Positions 34,420-44,636 are shown, numbered from the stretch's first letter. The stretch: 64,000 nucleotides of DNA from Granulosicoccus sp045106475 (GCA_045106475.1 JBGCEO010000019.1:56469-120468); one strand, 5' to 3'. The notes: a model not told the origin generated them from the letters alone. Numbers and translations are program-made.

Positions 34420-35628
34420 CTACAATGCACCTCTAAGTTGATCTAACTGAGATGCCTGGGTAGATTGCTGTGTTTGTATTTGGTTTCGCAGGATATTGAT
34501 CTGGCCCATCAATGAATCAAACTGTGCTGTGTTGTTTTCGGGTATCTGTTGGCTCTGGTTCTGTACGGGTGTCTGTGCTACCTGCCTAGGTGCCTGAGCA
34601 CTGGGTACTGGTATCTTAGGCTCAGCTGCTGCATTAAGGGCCGTGAGAATATTGGTTTCCAGCCCAAGGGGTTCATCGAGGAGCGCGCTAGTGCGCCGAG
34701 CTGCGCCTAACTTGTTTCTGGCTAATTGCGCGTCACCTGATCCCAGAGCTCTTTGGCTTTCTGCCAATAATTTTTGTGCTTGTACTTTGTCGCGACTGGC
34801 TTGCTGTAAATCCAACAGGGTATCGTCAGTAATTGATGTGACAACAGGCGCATTGATAGCCTGATAGAAACTGGTTAACGCTCGGCGTGTGTTGGCACCA
34901 GGCACTCCATCCGGGCGGCCTGCATTGAACCCGAAGGCATTCAGATTTTGTTGCACGCCTGCAACTAGATTCTTATAGGCCGCTTGTCGCGCAGTGCTTT
35001 CTTCTTCTCCTGCTGAACGCTGTGACGGTTGCGCAGGCGGTGTTGGCACAATGGTCGCAACTGGCTCAGATGGCCGTGTTTGCGGGACAGTCGGTTTAGG
35101 CGCGCGTGCCACTTGAGTCGGTGTTTGTGAGCTTTTCAATAGCGCCAGGCGCTTACGTATTCTATCTCCATCCTGATTGGTTAGTTCCAGTCGCCGTTCA
35201 CAAGCACTGATACCTACGCTGCCCGCTTTTGTTAGACAGGCTATTTTTAAAGCGCCTTGATCAACGGATGCCTGATTTCGTTTTGCAGACTCCGCAATGC
35301 GCTGTTGTTCAGTGGAGTCAACTGAAATAATTTCCCTCAGGGTTTCCAGTTTGGCATTGCCGGGATGCAGTCTCAAAGCATCAGACAGGGTTCTGCTTGC
35401 AAGCGCCTGTTGCCCATCCTGGTACTGAGCAGATGATAGCTTCCAATATACGTCTACGTTTCTGCTGCCGCTATTGATTATGCTTTGGCAAATCGACAAA
35501 GCTTCTGAAAGCTTCGCTGACATGCAGTTTGCCACTGATTGTGCATGAGACTGCGCACTGAAAAATGGCGCAATGAACACTAAAAGCAATACCGATAAGG
35601 TTCTTAGACGGTTTTGTAGCGATAGCAT
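34420..35628 (-). CDS. Secreted protein with a peptidoglycan-binding-like domain, T6SS-linked
   Basis: A 402-residue predicted periplasmic protein. A signal peptide ends AQSHAQS, then a TPR-like helical region (about 32-112, with ALRLHPGNAKLETL), a Pro/Thr-rich linker, a PG_binding_1-like module at about 215-262 (AGVQQNLNAFGFNAGRPDG then PGANTRRALTSFYQ), and a C-terminal Gln-rich coiled coil. No catalytic domain is seen. As last gene of the fha-tssJKLM-tagF-pppA operon it may anchor or position the secretion complex at the cell wall; the role is inferred from domain and position only. Confidence 0.75.
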   Translation of the reverse strand: MLSLQNRLRTLSVLLLVFIAPFFSAQSHAQSVANCMSAKLSEALSICQSIINSGSRNVDVYWKLSSAQYQDGQQALASRTLSDALRLHPGNAKLETLREIISVDSTEQQRIAESAKRNQASVDQGALKIACLTKAGSVGISACERRLELTNQDGDRIRKRLALLKSSQTPTQVARAPKPTVPQTRPSEPVATIVPTPPAQPSQRSAGEEESTARQAAYKNLVAGVQQNLNAFGFNAGRPDGVPGANTRRALTSFYQAINAPVVTSITDDTLLDLQQASRDKVQAQKLLAESQRALGSGDAQLARNKLGAARRTSALLDEPLGLETNILTALNAAAEPKIPVPSAQAPRQVAQTPVQNQSQQIPENNTAQFDSLMGQINILRNQIQTQQSTQASQLDQLRGAL

Positions 35629-35677
35629 GATTGATAAATCTCGGTATTAAACAAACGTATTACACAGAAGAGTGCTA

Positions 35678-36436
35678 CTAGTAGCCCGCACCGGCAGCAC
35701 CGCGACTACCCCGTGAGCCAAAGCCCCATTGACCATCCGGTAGCTGAACGAGATTGAAAAGATAGAAGGAATCGACGGTTGCGTAGGGCGGGTTTTCTCT
35801 CGCTACCATGGATTCTATATCTTCGCGGAAGTCGTAGAGTCCGTAGTTGTTTTGAATATCCGGGCCTCCGGATATGGATTTTAATGTTCGGACTATTTCT
35901 TCTGCAATAATCTCCATTTCTTCTGCACTTTGTGCTTTTGATCCTGCATCTAGAAACGCTAACAACTCATCGGATCTATCGACCAGATCGATTGCTTTTA
36001 TTGTTGTTTGAGTGACTGTTCGCTGCACATTAGCACTGGCATCTGCAACTTCGCTGGCCAGCGTCAGATGCGTGATAGCCTCCGCTGCTGCCTTTCTAAG
36101 CCCATAGTCATTACTGGGTGAGTCGGTCAGAAAACTCGGATCGACTGCATCAGCTGTTTCGATCAAGTACTTTTTAGCCCGCTCCATGTCTCCATTGCGC
36201 GCGGCGCGCAGCATTAATTCTCCGTTTGTGGTTGCGGCGATACTGGCAAGTTCTGCAACGACTAACAAACCTTGCTTCTTGGGTGCCTGGGGCCAGCCAG
36301 TTATTGCGTGACCAATATGGATGTGTGCAATCGTGGGTGCGTTTTTACTGACTACGGTTCCACAGGCAGTAAGCGTCAAGCAGACGACACTCAGGCTTAA
36401 ATACTTTAGCCAGGACTGGTTGAGAGTGATTTTCAT
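35678..36436 (-). CDS. Unrecognised lipoprotein in the T6SS operon
   Basis: A 252-residue protein not matched to a known family. The N-terminus is a lipoprotein signal (CLTLTAC lipobox, then GTVVSKN). The body is mainly helical with ARNGDMERAKKYLIETADAVDP and SAEEMEIIAEEIVRTLKSISGG, and the C-terminus is Gly/Arg-rich (GFGSRGSRGAAGAG). It lies 100 bases downstream of pppA and 49 bases upstream of the peptidoglycan-binding protein, on the same strand. P. aeruginosa H1-T6SS uses the lipoprotein TagQ upstream of PpkA signalling; this protein is not recognisably TagQ but could fill a similar outer-membrane sensing role, which is speculation. Confidence 0.65.
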   Translation of the reverse strand: MKITLNQSWLKYLSLSVVCLTLTACGTVVSKNAPTIAHIHIGHAITGWPQAPKKQGLLVVAELASIAATTNGELMLRAARNGDMERAKKYLIETADAVDPSFLTDSPSNDYGLRKAAAEAITHLTLASEVADASANVQRTVTQTTIKAIDLVDRSDELLAFLDAGSKAQSAEEMEIIAEEIVRTLKSISGGPDIQNNYGLYDFREDIESMVARENPPYATVDSFYLFNLVQLPDGQWGFGSRGSRGAAGAGY

Positions 36437-36536
36437 GACGAAGGTCTCTAAAGATTTTGGTTCAGCTTACTTGCTAATACGCTGAGGCTGTTGTGATTGG
36501 TTGTGTTTGTTACCGGTATTGTGCCCATTGTTAGCT

Positions 36537-37262
36537 TTAGCAGCGATGCGCCGCATAGACAAGACCAACGTTATCGCGTGCGCCTCGGGTCTGGTAGAGT
36601 TCCACGAGCCGGGATAGTGCTTGTTCGCCATCGGGTGATTGATCGAGAATGGACTGTATCTCCCCATCACTGACTTCCTTGTTTAGCCCATCGGTGCAAA
36701 TCAAAAAGGTGTCACCATCGATGAGCCGATACCAGCAATGCTCTAGCGCCAGGTCGTAATCACCTCCGATAGCGCCGGTTAGACTCTGCGAAGGTTCATG
36801 TCTAGCGTTCGGATGTCTGATCATATCCCTATCCTCAATGGCAGAATCCTGGGAGTGATCTTGCGTCAATTGTTTGAGCTCACCACAACGTAGTCGATAG
36901 ATTCGACTATCACCTGACCAGGTGCACAGCACGCTGCTGGGTCTTGCATGCAAAATTGCTACCGTACATCCGACAATATCAACTGAATCCAGTTCAGCCT
37001 TGTTTAGCAATTGCGCATTGCAATAATCCAGCGCTGCAACGATTCTTGCCTTGCTGGTTCCGCTGTGGGTTGAGCTTGTAAAATTCTTCAGTGTGCTAGT
37101 GACCAACTGACTGGCATAGTCGCCATGTGAATGACCGCCCATACCGTCTGCAACCAGCCACATATTCTGAGTGACTAAATCCAGAACCGAGTCTTCATTG
37201 ATCTTTCTGATTTTACCTGTATCGGTGTAGCTGCTACTGGTCCACATGTTCATGTTTCCCAT
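36537..37262 (-). CDS. pppA: PppA: PP2C-type Ser/Thr phosphatase of the T6SS
   Basis: Dephosphorylates the FHA protein and so opposes PpkA. 241 residues, cytosolic. The metal-binding PP2C motifs are all present: EDSVLDL near residue 20, VADGMGGHSHGDYAS, WSGDSRIYRLR, ICTDGLNKEV and ARDNVGLVY. The start codon directly follows the tagF stop (TAGATG), so translation is probably coupled. Confidence 0.93.
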   Translation of the reverse strand: MGNMNMWTSSSYTDTGKIRKINEDSVLDLVTQNMWLVADGMGGHSHGDYASQLVTSTLKNFTSSTHSGTSKARIVAALDYCNAQLLNKAELDSVDIVGCTVAILHARPSSVLCTWSGDSRIYRLRCGELKQLTQDHSQDSAIEDRDMIRHPNARHEPSQSLTGAIGGDYDLALEHCWYRLIDGDTFLICTDGLNKEVSDGEIQSILDQSPDGEQALSRLVELYQTRGARDNVGLVYAAHRC

Positions 37263-38342
37263 CTAGGTTTCCCAGGGGGCATCCTCCGTATCGATTGAAT
37301 CGTCATCGTCTAGCTCAAGCGGCTCAACCTTGGGCATTCTCAACGTAACTGGTACATCAGCAGCTTCGTCAAACTCATCTAATGCTGCCCAATCATCGGC
37401 TGAGGGAGCTTGCTCCAGTGCGCCGGTATCCAAAGCTTGAATATCGTTATTGTCAATTACCTGATCGTTGTTAGAATCCAGGTGCTCGCTCTCATTCAGA
37501 CCATAGTCGGGATTCTCAGGCGAGCTGTTTGCTTGTATAAATTCACTAGTCTCATCCATCGCATCATTCTCGTTTTCAGGCAATTGCTGGAGCACGGCCG
37601 CAGCAGTGAATGCCGAAGCATCGAACGAGGAGATATCCAGTTGAGTAGGTGCGCAGGCTTGTGAATCGCCACTGAACATCGCCAGTGCAGACTGTCCGAC
37701 TGGCAAGCCGCTATGCAGAAGAGACTGTTTGCTGCCGTCTTGACACATCCATAAGCTGTACTCACCTAAGGTTTGGATCAACGCTGCGTCTAGCAAAGCC
37801 TGAGTCGCTACGGCGTTGTCGAGTGGATCTGCAGTGTTAACTGCAATGCCAATCGAATCCGAATGAAGATTTGGCATAGTGATAAGTGGTGATGTTGCAG
37901 GCGCATCCTGCGCATATTTTTCGGCAAGGCTTGCCAACTCTACCTGCAACAGATCAAAGTCAAAATCGCCACCTTGCATACGCACAAGTAATTCGTGTGC
38001 ATCTTTAAACCATGGAGCCAGTTGAGCAGCTGAAACTAGTGGTAGATTGAATTCGGTTAGTGACATAGCCAGACAAAACGGAAACCGTCGTCCTACTTTG
38101 TCTTGACTCGGTAGCAGTATGCCAACCCAAACCTGGTTACCTGCGATACCGCTGGACAAAACAAAATGGTGCGCCGGGGCGTTGTCATACAGAGATTTCC
38201 ACTCCTGCTGATAGTACTGCTCGCCGTCAAGAATAATCTGTTGAAGCCAGTCATCCCAAACCTTGGTAAAGGATTGCGGTAAGTTGAACCGAACGAAATC
38301 CCCACGATGACGGGTTTTGCCAAAGTAACCGAGCTGGTTCAT
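37263..38342 (-). CDS. tagF: TagF: T6SS regulatory protein (DUF2094)
   Basis: A negative post-translational regulator of T6SS firing in other species. 359 residues. The N-terminal domain matches TagF: GYFGKTRHRGDFVRFNLP, the DDWLQQ stretch, and VWVGILLPSQDKVGRRFPF. The second half is acidic and low in complexity (Asp/Glu/Asn-rich, about 245-359), longer than the minimal family form. It overlaps tssM by four bases and abuts pppA, the same tagF/pppA pairing seen, sometimes as a fusion, in Agrobacterium and Pseudomonas. Confidence 0.92.
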   Translation of the reverse strand: MNQLGYFGKTRHRGDFVRFNLPQSFTKVWDDWLQQIILDGEQYYQQEWKSLYDNAPAHHFVLSSGIAGNQVWVGILLPSQDKVGRRFPFCLAMSLTEFNLPLVSAAQLAPWFKDAHELLVRMQGGDFDFDLLQVELASLAEKYAQDAPATSPLITMPNLHSDSIGIAVNTADPLDNAVATQALLDAALIQTLGEYSLWMCQDGSKQSLLHSGLPVGQSALAMFSGDSQACAPTQLDISSFDASAFTAAAVLQQLPENENDAMDETSEFIQANSSPENPDYGLNESEHLDSNNDQVIDNNDIQALDTGALEQAPSADDWAALDEFDEAADVPVTLRMPKVEPLELDDDDSIDTEDAPWET

Positions 38343-41300
38343 AGGCTTTCCGGTGCGCGAAAGTTTCTCAATGCCACCGAATTTAACGGGTTAAAACTGC
38401 TAGTGACCAGCGCAAGGGTAACGGGGCGTCCACCAAAAGAGTAGGTAACGCTTAGACCACCAGCACTAGCTGAGCGAGCTCCTTGATCGAACAGGCGAAG
38501 CACTGACCAGGGACCGCTAAGGCTTACGCTTGAAGAGGAGCCTGGAACCACAGGTTCTACCCGCAAAGTAACCTGCGAGTTATTGCTTGCACTGGGCCAG
38601 CTAAACGATGTGGTGCCATTAACCGGGCCATGAAAGTACTCGGTACGGCTACCACCTATATCGAGGAACAAGTGATTTATGTCTTGGGACATGGTGAGCT
38701 GGGATGGTACAAGGTCAAAGCGAAAAGAGGGTAGGTTGCCTCCTTGCGAGAAGAAGGTGTTTTTAATATCGTCTGAAAATGCCAGTTGTTTGAGCGTGTT
38801 GTCTGATAGACAAACAGAAGAGCCTTTACCAACCCACGTCCACTGTTTGGGGGTACGCGAAACCTGGCCCGTCAGGTAGGTATTGACGAATGAATCAAGC
38901 ACTCCTCCGGGGCCAAAGAATGCACCGAAGTCGCTGAGCGCTATGTCTGCACTGCCCTTTCTATTGACCGGGTATCGACTACGTATGGCTCGTTTGTAGT
39001 AGGGAAGCACATCCGTTTTCCAGGCTGTGTCCAGTTGTTGGCAAAATCCCCCACCGACAACATCACTAATCTCGTTGGTTAAACCTGAAACCAAAGCGGC
39101 CAGAGGCTCAGCAAGACGATCTGCTTTTAGCGTTAGTCTTTGCATATTGATAGCCAGTTCGGTGTTGAGCTGAGTATCGACCGTGCCTGTCGGGCTCTGC
39201 GCCATTGGTAATAGTTGAATGTTCAGCTCGGCAAGCTGATTTAGAACAGTGTCCAGAGGCGAGGTATTGGTTTCAAATCCCGTTACTAAAGCATGCAGTG
39301 TATTAAAATGTTGAGTAACAGGATCCACAGCAATCGGTGTCGGAGCTGTGACCTGCGGATTACCGAGTAACGATCCGAGCTCTGATTCACGATTGGTTGC
39401 CTGTCCCTGTCCTGCGTTATCGGTGGGTTTCTGTTGTTCGGTTAGAGTGGTCTGCTGGCTGGCAACTACGAGAAATTTCTTCAAAGGTGAATCGACGTCA
39501 GCTATCAATGAGACAAACGCGGATGCCTGTTGCAAACCTTCGATAGAGCGCATAGTCAAGTTGGAAAACAGCGTCTCCCACTGCGCTATGTAGTCCTTAT
39601 GATACTGGGCGATCACAGACTGCTGTAACTCTGCCAGCGTTTCGGTTTGACCGCTTTGATTGGCAAAGGCTCCGAGTACCCAACTGTCATCGGCTAGCGA
39701 TTGACTTATCTGTGTGCTAGCAGGAAGAAAGATATCGTTGTAGCCTTGTTTCGTATAGAAGTTCTGAATGCTTTGATCTAGCGATGTCCCATCTTCAAGT
39801 GTGAAAACCCGAGGTAGATCAGGCCCTACTGCAGTGCTTAGCCTGAAAAACGAATTAATATCACGCAATGCTGTATTACGTATTCTGTTGTAGGCACGCT
39901 GCGTCAGGGGTGTGCCGGCGGCGATCGCTTGATATTGGCTGATTAAGCCTGAATCCAGCGGACGTGGAAGTCTGAAAGGTCTTTCCTCAAACAAGGATGC
40001 AATGTGGGACTTGAGTTGACTGCGGGTTGCTTCAGATGTGTCGTTGGGTAAATTGCTATCAATATCGAAATTGAACCAGCCTATGACTGCGTCGGCTTCA
40101 TAGCGATCTCGCAGACCAATCATTTGATAGGTTTTTAATGCTTCGAAAAGAAACTCACTGTTATTGTTTTGCGCATGCATTTGATGCTCCAAGCGAACCA
40201 TCAGGCGTGGCAGGAGTGCATCTATAAGCAACTCATCGTATTTACTATTGGCAAGCTCGCTTATTTTGTCGCCTTGGTATAAACCGGCGTGTTTGGTTAC
40301 AAAGCCGGTTTCAAGTCCTTCACTGCCATTCAGAGTTGCAAGGCTTCTCGCCTTGTTTAAAACTGTGTTGCTGGTCAATAGATCCAGGCTGTTGGCATCG
40401 AGTTGCCGGGCTGATTGATCAAGCGCATTGGTCGCAACCTCAACCTGATCAATCAACCGATTGTTCTGCACGAAACTCGTGGTCCAAAATGCTATCAATC
40501 CAATAGCCAAGGCACCAATGCTCGCCGCCGCTCCCCACTGCAGTCGTTTGAGTCTGCGTTCAGTTTTAAGATTGGTGCCAGCAAGTCCGGACTCTCTAAA
40601 CACAACATCACTGAGTAGCTGATGAATAAAATAGCTGCGCCCCTCGCTGCTAGACTGTGACCTCATACTTTCGTTTATGCCAAAACTCAGCGATACATTT
40701 TGTATAACCTGATCAAGCACTGATCCTGTTTGCGTCGCGCTGGTAAAATAGACGCCCCTGAACATTACCGGTTGAAGCAATCTGGATTTGGCCGTTATGT
40801 TTCTTAAAAAAAGCTCTACGCGTTCTTTAGCAAAACTGAATTGCAGTGGGAATCCGTAGACATTCTCGCGACTCTTTTGGCTGAGTTCAGCGTGAAGTTT
40901 CGACACGGTCTGCTGGTTAATCTGGTGTGACAGATCATTAAGCGCAGCCACCAGAGTATTGCCGGGATCAGGGTTATCCAGATCAAGTGTATGCCCCCAA
41001 ACCTGCTCTCTTTCGCTCTTGTCCAGGTCACTGAAGTATTCTGAAAATCCAGCCAGCAGATCGCATTTAGTAAACATCAGATAGACAGGCGGTGCCACGC
41101 CCAATTGATTGTAGAGCTCTTCTATTCGGGTTCGTAGCGTTTTAGCAATTTGAATGAGAGCATCGTCATTGCCAGTTACGATATCTTCGATGCTGATTGC
41201 CAGAAGCACGCCGTTAATCGGACGCCTGCTCCGCTTGTCTTTGAGCATACTGAGAAATCCAGTCCAAGCAGACTTGTCAACCTCAGCTTCACTATCCTGC

Positions 41301-41869
41301 GTTGTATATCGTCCGGCCGTATCGAGCAGGACTGCTTGATCTGTAAACCACCAGTCGCAATTGCGAGTGCCGCCCACACCTTTTATTGAGAGCTTTCCGT
41401 GGGTTTCTTCAAGGGGGAAATCAAGACCGGAATTGCTCAGCAAAGTGGTTTTGCCTGCGCCTGGTGGTCCGATGATGACGTACCAGGGGAGCTCGTAAAT
41501 AAAACGGCTTCCACCTGTTTTGGAAAAATTGCGACTCTTTAAAGTATCAACAGCCTCCTGCATTTTTAGTTGTAGCGTTTCCAGCTCCTCTGCACTGGCA
41601 GAGTCCGCAGCAGAACCGCTATCGTTTGCCAGGGAGTCGAGCATCTGCGCATTTTGTTTACGTGATTTTATAAATCGATAAACTACTGCCATGAACCAGA
41701 GACCAGACATGCTGGCGATAAACAGAACTCTGTTGTACTGACTTTCCAGGGGAGATATCTGCTGGTAACCAATCAATGGTCCAACGAACCAGATAAACAA
41801 GGACAGGAACACAATGCCTATAAAGGCTATGAACATGCGATTCTTGAATAGTTTTCCTATGCTTGCCAT
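38339..41869 (-). CDS. tssM: TssM (IcmF): inner-membrane T6SS core protein
   Basis: Spans the envelope with TssL and TssJ to form the T6SS membrane complex. 1176 residues, typical. Two N-terminal membrane helices (about 11-30 and 48-65) precede the cytoplasmic NTPase-like domain with Walker A GPPGAGKTT at 134-142 and DTAGRYTTQD. A third helix at about 448-468 leads into the large periplasmic part, ending in the IcmF C-terminal domain (FHGPVNGTTSFSWP, WSVLRLFDQG), which binds TssJ. The intact P-loop suggests nucleotide binding. It overlaps tagF by four bases and starts 9 bases after tssL. Confidence 0.95.
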   Translation of the reverse strand: MASIGKLFKNRMFIAFIGIVFLSLFIWFVGPLIGYQQISPLESQYNRVLFIASMSGLWFMAVVYRFIKSRKQNAQMLDSLANDSGSAADSASAEELETLQLKMQEAVDTLKSRNFSKTGGSRFIYELPWYVIIGPPGAGKTTLLSNSGLDFPLEETHGKLSIKGVGGTRNCDWWFTDQAVLLDTAGRYTTQDSEAEVDKSAWTGFLSMLKDKRSRRPINGVLLAISIEDIVTGNDDALIQIAKTLRTRIEELYNQLGVAPPVYLMFTKCDLLAGFSEYFSDLDKSEREQVWGHTLDLDNPDPGNTLVAALNDLSHQINQQTVSKLHAELSQKSRENVYGFPLQFSFAKERVELFLRNITAKSRLLQPVMFRGVYFTSATQTGSVLDQVIQNVSLSFGINESMRSQSSSEGRSYFIHQLLSDVVFRESGLAGTNLKTERRLKRLQWGAAASIGALAIGLIAFWTTSFVQNNRLIDQVEVATNALDQSARQLDANSLDLLTSNTVLNKARSLATLNGSEGLETGFVTKHAGLYQGDKISELANSKYDELLIDALLPRLMVRLEHQMHAQNNNSEFLFEALKTYQMIGLRDRYEADAVIGWFNFDIDSNLPNDTSEATRSQLKSHIASLFEERPFRLPRPLDSGLISQYQAIAAGTPLTQRAYNRIRNTALRDINSFFRLSTAVGPDLPRVFTLEDGTSLDQSIQNFYTKQGYNDIFLPASTQISQSLADDSWVLGAFANQSGQTETLAELQQSVIAQYHKDYIAQWETLFSNLTMRSIEGLQQASAFVSLIADVDSPLKKFLVVASQQTTLTEQQKPTDNAGQGQATNRESELGSLLGNPQVTAPTPIAVDPVTQHFNTLHALVTGFETNTSPLDTVLNQLAELNIQLLPMAQSPTGTVDTQLNTELAINMQRLTLKADRLAEPLAALVSGLTNEISDVVGGGFCQQLDTAWKTDVLPYYKRAIRSRYPVNRKGSADIALSDFGAFFGPGGVLDSFVNTYLTGQVSRTPKQWTWVGKGSSVCLSDNTLKQLAFSDDIKNTFFSQGGNLPSFRFDLVPSQLTMSQDINHLFLDIGGSRTEYFHGPVNGTTSFSWPSASNNSQVTLRVEPVVPGSSSSVSLSGPWSVLRLFDQGARSASAGGLSVTYSFGGRPVTLALVTSSFNPLNSVALRNFRAPESL

Positions 41870-41878
41870 GGAGCTGCT

Positions 41879-43210
41879 CTAGTAGAAAATCGATACTTCG
41901 ACACGGCGATTTTTTGCGCGTCCGCTGGCAGTACTATTGTCAGCAATAGGTTCAAGGCTACCTCGCCCCTCAGCAGCAATGCGTTGAGGATTTTGCAGCG
42001 CAGTTGCCATTTGATCTGCGACTGAATTTGCTCGTGCTTGCGATAATTCAAGATTCGATGAAAACCGTCCTGAGCGAATAGGTATATTGTCAGAGTGACC
42101 TGTTACGCGTATTGAGCCTTCAAATTGATTCAGAGCTTTTGCTATAGCGTCAATCAGAGGCTCAAACTCGGCATTGAGCTCGGTTCTGCCAGAAGCAAAA
42201 AGTCCGTCTCCCAGAACTCTGATTTGCCCTTCGCTGAATGAATCATCGACTTGTACTAAACCCAAATCTATTTGTGCTTGTAGTAGTTGGCTTAAAGTAG
42301 TTTGACTGACAACGCCATCCGTGTTGCTGGTGACAACAGGTGCGGGTGGCAAGGCGATATTACTTACTTGAAGAGGCTGTGCTTTGACACTGAAAAAGCT
42401 CGCAATCGCGTTATCTGAATTGCCGCCTAAGCTATAGCGGTAGCCCAGGTACACCAGCGAGCAGAGTGTAAGGGCTCCTGCTGCGATAACCCATAACACG
42501 GTAAGTTTGGGTAGTTTGCTTTCTTTTACTCCTGAACCTTCCCACTGCAATGAGAGCGTCTTGTCTGGAGTGGAACGCACGCTCACAATAATCTCATACA
42601 GCCATGTTCTGACTTTAGCCAGAGTGTTCTGTCCATTTTGGGCGATGCGGTATGAGCCTTCGTAGCCCAACGATAAGCAGACATACATGAGTTCAAGCAG
42701 GTCTATATTATCTTTAGGATTTTTGCCAAGCCCCTTGAGCAGAGCAAAGAAGCGTTCACCGCCAATGACCTCATTGTGAAACGTTGCCAGTAAATTGTGC
42801 TGTGCCCAATTTGCCTGATGTCCCCAAGGAGTATTCATGGCAGCGTCGTCCAGCACGGTGCACATCACGTAGCTGGCTTGGGTAACCTTTTTTGAGTCAT
42901 TCAGAACCGAATGTGCCTGTTGTTTGAATTCGCTCAGTTCCTCAATCAGCTTGTTGCGTAATTGTTCTGGATTAGGATGAGCTGTAGAATTTCTGATGGT
43001 CAGCAACAGAGGAAGTAGTCGCGAGGCGGCTTTCTCTAATGGGTTGATACCCCCCAATCTGGGAATCGCTTGAGAGAATTGTCGGGCGGCAGCCCCCGGG
43101 GTGTTTGCACCCTGGGCCGCGGCAGCTGGTCCCATTCCAGGCCGGCCTCGACCACTGGGTTGCAGCACGGTCCTGTCATCGTCCTCAAACGCAAATGGGT
43201 CATCGGTCAT
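41879..43210 (-). CDS. tssL: TssL (DotU) with C-terminal OmpA-like peptidoglycan-binding domain
   Basis: Inner-membrane T6SS component, 443 residues. A disordered N-terminus is followed by the cytoplasmic DotU hook domain (about 60-215; VMCTVLDDAAMNTPWG, LMYVCLSLGYEGSYR), one membrane helix at about 232-254, and an OmpA_C domain at about 320-443 with VTGHSDNIPIRSG, LSQARANSVADQM, and AKNRRVEVSIFY. Such extended TssL proteins anchor the machine to the cell wall without the separate TagL used elsewhere. It overlaps tssK by four bases. Confidence 0.95.
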   Translation of the reverse strand: MTDDPFAFEDDDRTVLQPSGRGRPGMGPAAAAQGANTPGAAARQFSQAIPRLGGINPLEKAASRLLPLLLTIRNSTAHPNPEQLRNKLIEELSEFKQQAHSVLNDSKKVTQASYVMCTVLDDAAMNTPWGHQANWAQHNLLATFHNEVIGGERFFALLKGLGKNPKDNIDLLELMYVCLSLGYEGSYRIAQNGQNTLAKVRTWLYEIIVSVRSTPDKTLSLQWEGSGVKESKLPKLTVLWVIAAGALTLCSLVYLGYRYSLGGNSDNAIASFFSVKAQPLQVSNIALPPAPVVTSNTDGVVSQTTLSQLLQAQIDLGLVQVDDSFSEGQIRVLGDGLFASGRTELNAEFEPLIDAIAKALNQFEGSIRVTGHSDNIPIRSGRFSSNLELSQARANSVADQMATALQNPQRIAAEGRGSLEPIADNSTASGRAKNRRVEVSIFY

Positions 43211-44544
43211 TTCTTGATTGCCCAGAGTTGCATTTTGAGATCGGAATAGCTACCGGCAATATGCATGGCGATATCTCCTGATACTGCTATCTCTTTCCAG
43301 AGTGGATCATCATCACGCATTTCGAAGTAAACATAGTTTTCATACATCGGAATACTATTGGGAACAGTGATAACCGACTTCAACGCGATCCCCTGACTCT
43401 GAGCTTCAACAAGATCACGAAGTTTGGCTTTAGAGGATATCGTTGTTTGGCGAGGAAAGCGCCGGCTTAATTCATCTGGCGTAATCTGGGCTTTTGCAGC
43501 CAGGATAAAGCGTGAAGTGCTGAACAGATGTGGATCTTTGATTGTTGCCGTATAAATACCTGCCTTAACATGCTGTACCGCAATAGATTCTGTTGTGGAG
43601 TCAGGTATCCAATTAAGACTCTCTCTCAAACTATCTATCAAAGGCGCAAAACTGCTGTACTGATCACGATGACGGTACTCAGTAAATACAGGTGCCAATT
43701 TGCTCGATTGTGTAATGGTTGCCAGTTCTCCAGCCAGTTGCACCCACTCCCTGTACAGCGTCTCTGGGTGGGTGGTGGTGGCCTCACTGACGTGTTTGAG
43801 CAGTGGTGCAGCGCGATTGAGTGTTTGCAATAGGAGCAGTTGATTAAGTTGTGAGGAGTCGCTGGCAGTTGCTGTTCCTATTCGACCTGCTAAATCGCTA
43901 GCTCGTTGTCCTATCAATCCCTGCATTTCATTGACTAATGCGCTTAAAGCGGATGATGCTTGAAGTGTCATGGAGCAGGGATAAAACTGTTTATCCAGGA
44001 CAATGCTGCCGTCTTCGCGCTTCTCTGTGATTCGGGTCAGTGGGATGGTGTGATAGGCCGTGTGATCATCGCCTGCCAAGGACAGGCGCGTCCACAAAGA
44101 GGCTGTAAATACTGTGTCTTCGCTATCGGCATCAGGACTGTGTCGATCACTTACCTGACGATCTTTTATGATGTATCTTGCAAATGATCCGTTTTGACGA
44201 TCTTCAACTGCATCCTTGTCTTGCTGATTCTCAAACGGGATAGCAAGCGAGACCACTACGTTTCGACAATCGCTGTCGATCACGATGGCCTCGGGAAGAT
44301 CGCCATCTTCCGGAAGGTTAAACGGCGTGCCGTCAGGAAACAAACCGCTTGCTGTTTTTAATGCAAACTTACCTTCCTTGAGTGCAGCAGCGTCCATCTC
44401 ATAGTCGATCAGTCCGTACGCAAAAGCCCCCATGCCCTTGACTATCATCGACAGGGTGCTGAGTAAAAAACGATCGTGTTGCTGAAAGTGCTGTGGTCCG
44501 AGAAACATCCCCTCGGTCCATAGAGTTCTATTGTTCTTCTGCAC
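43207..44544 (-). CDS. tssK: TssK: T6SS baseplate-membrane complex adaptor
   Basis: Links the TssFG baseplate wedges to TssL/TssM. 445 residues, usual length. The N-terminus has the near-universal signature LWTEGMFLGPQHFQQHDRF. The C-terminal receptor-binding-like region includes YENYVYFEMRDDDPLWKEI and SYSDLKMQLWAI, matching the family end. The start is GTG 44544, with GAGAGG 8-13 bases upstream. It lies 92 bases downstream of tssJ and overlaps tssL. Confidence 0.95.
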   Translation of the reverse strand: MQKNNRTLWTEGMFLGPQHFQQHDRFLLSTLSMIVKGMGAFAYGLIDYEMDAAALKEGKFALKTASGLFPDGTPFNLPEDGDLPEAIVIDSDCRNVVVSLAIPFENQQDKDAVEDRQNGSFARYIIKDRQVSDRHSPDADSEDTVFTASLWTRLSLAGDDHTAYHTIPLTRITEKREDGSIVLDKQFYPCSMTLQASSALSALVNEMQGLIGQRASDLAGRIGTATASDSSQLNQLLLLQTLNRAAPLLKHVSEATTTHPETLYREWVQLAGELATITQSSKLAPVFTEYRHRDQYSSFAPLIDSLRESLNWIPDSTTESIAVQHVKAGIYTATIKDPHLFSTSRFILAAKAQITPDELSRRFPRQTTISSKAKLRDLVEAQSQGIALKSVITVPNSIPMYENYVYFEMRDDDPLWKEIAVSGDIAMHIAGSYSDLKMQLWAIKK

Positions 44545-44636
44545 TGATACCTCTCATGGCAGGGATAGATGGCCAGTTCTGATTAGTCATGAAACACCTT
44601 AGTTTGAGCTTTAAGTGAAATCATTGTTTGTCCGGA

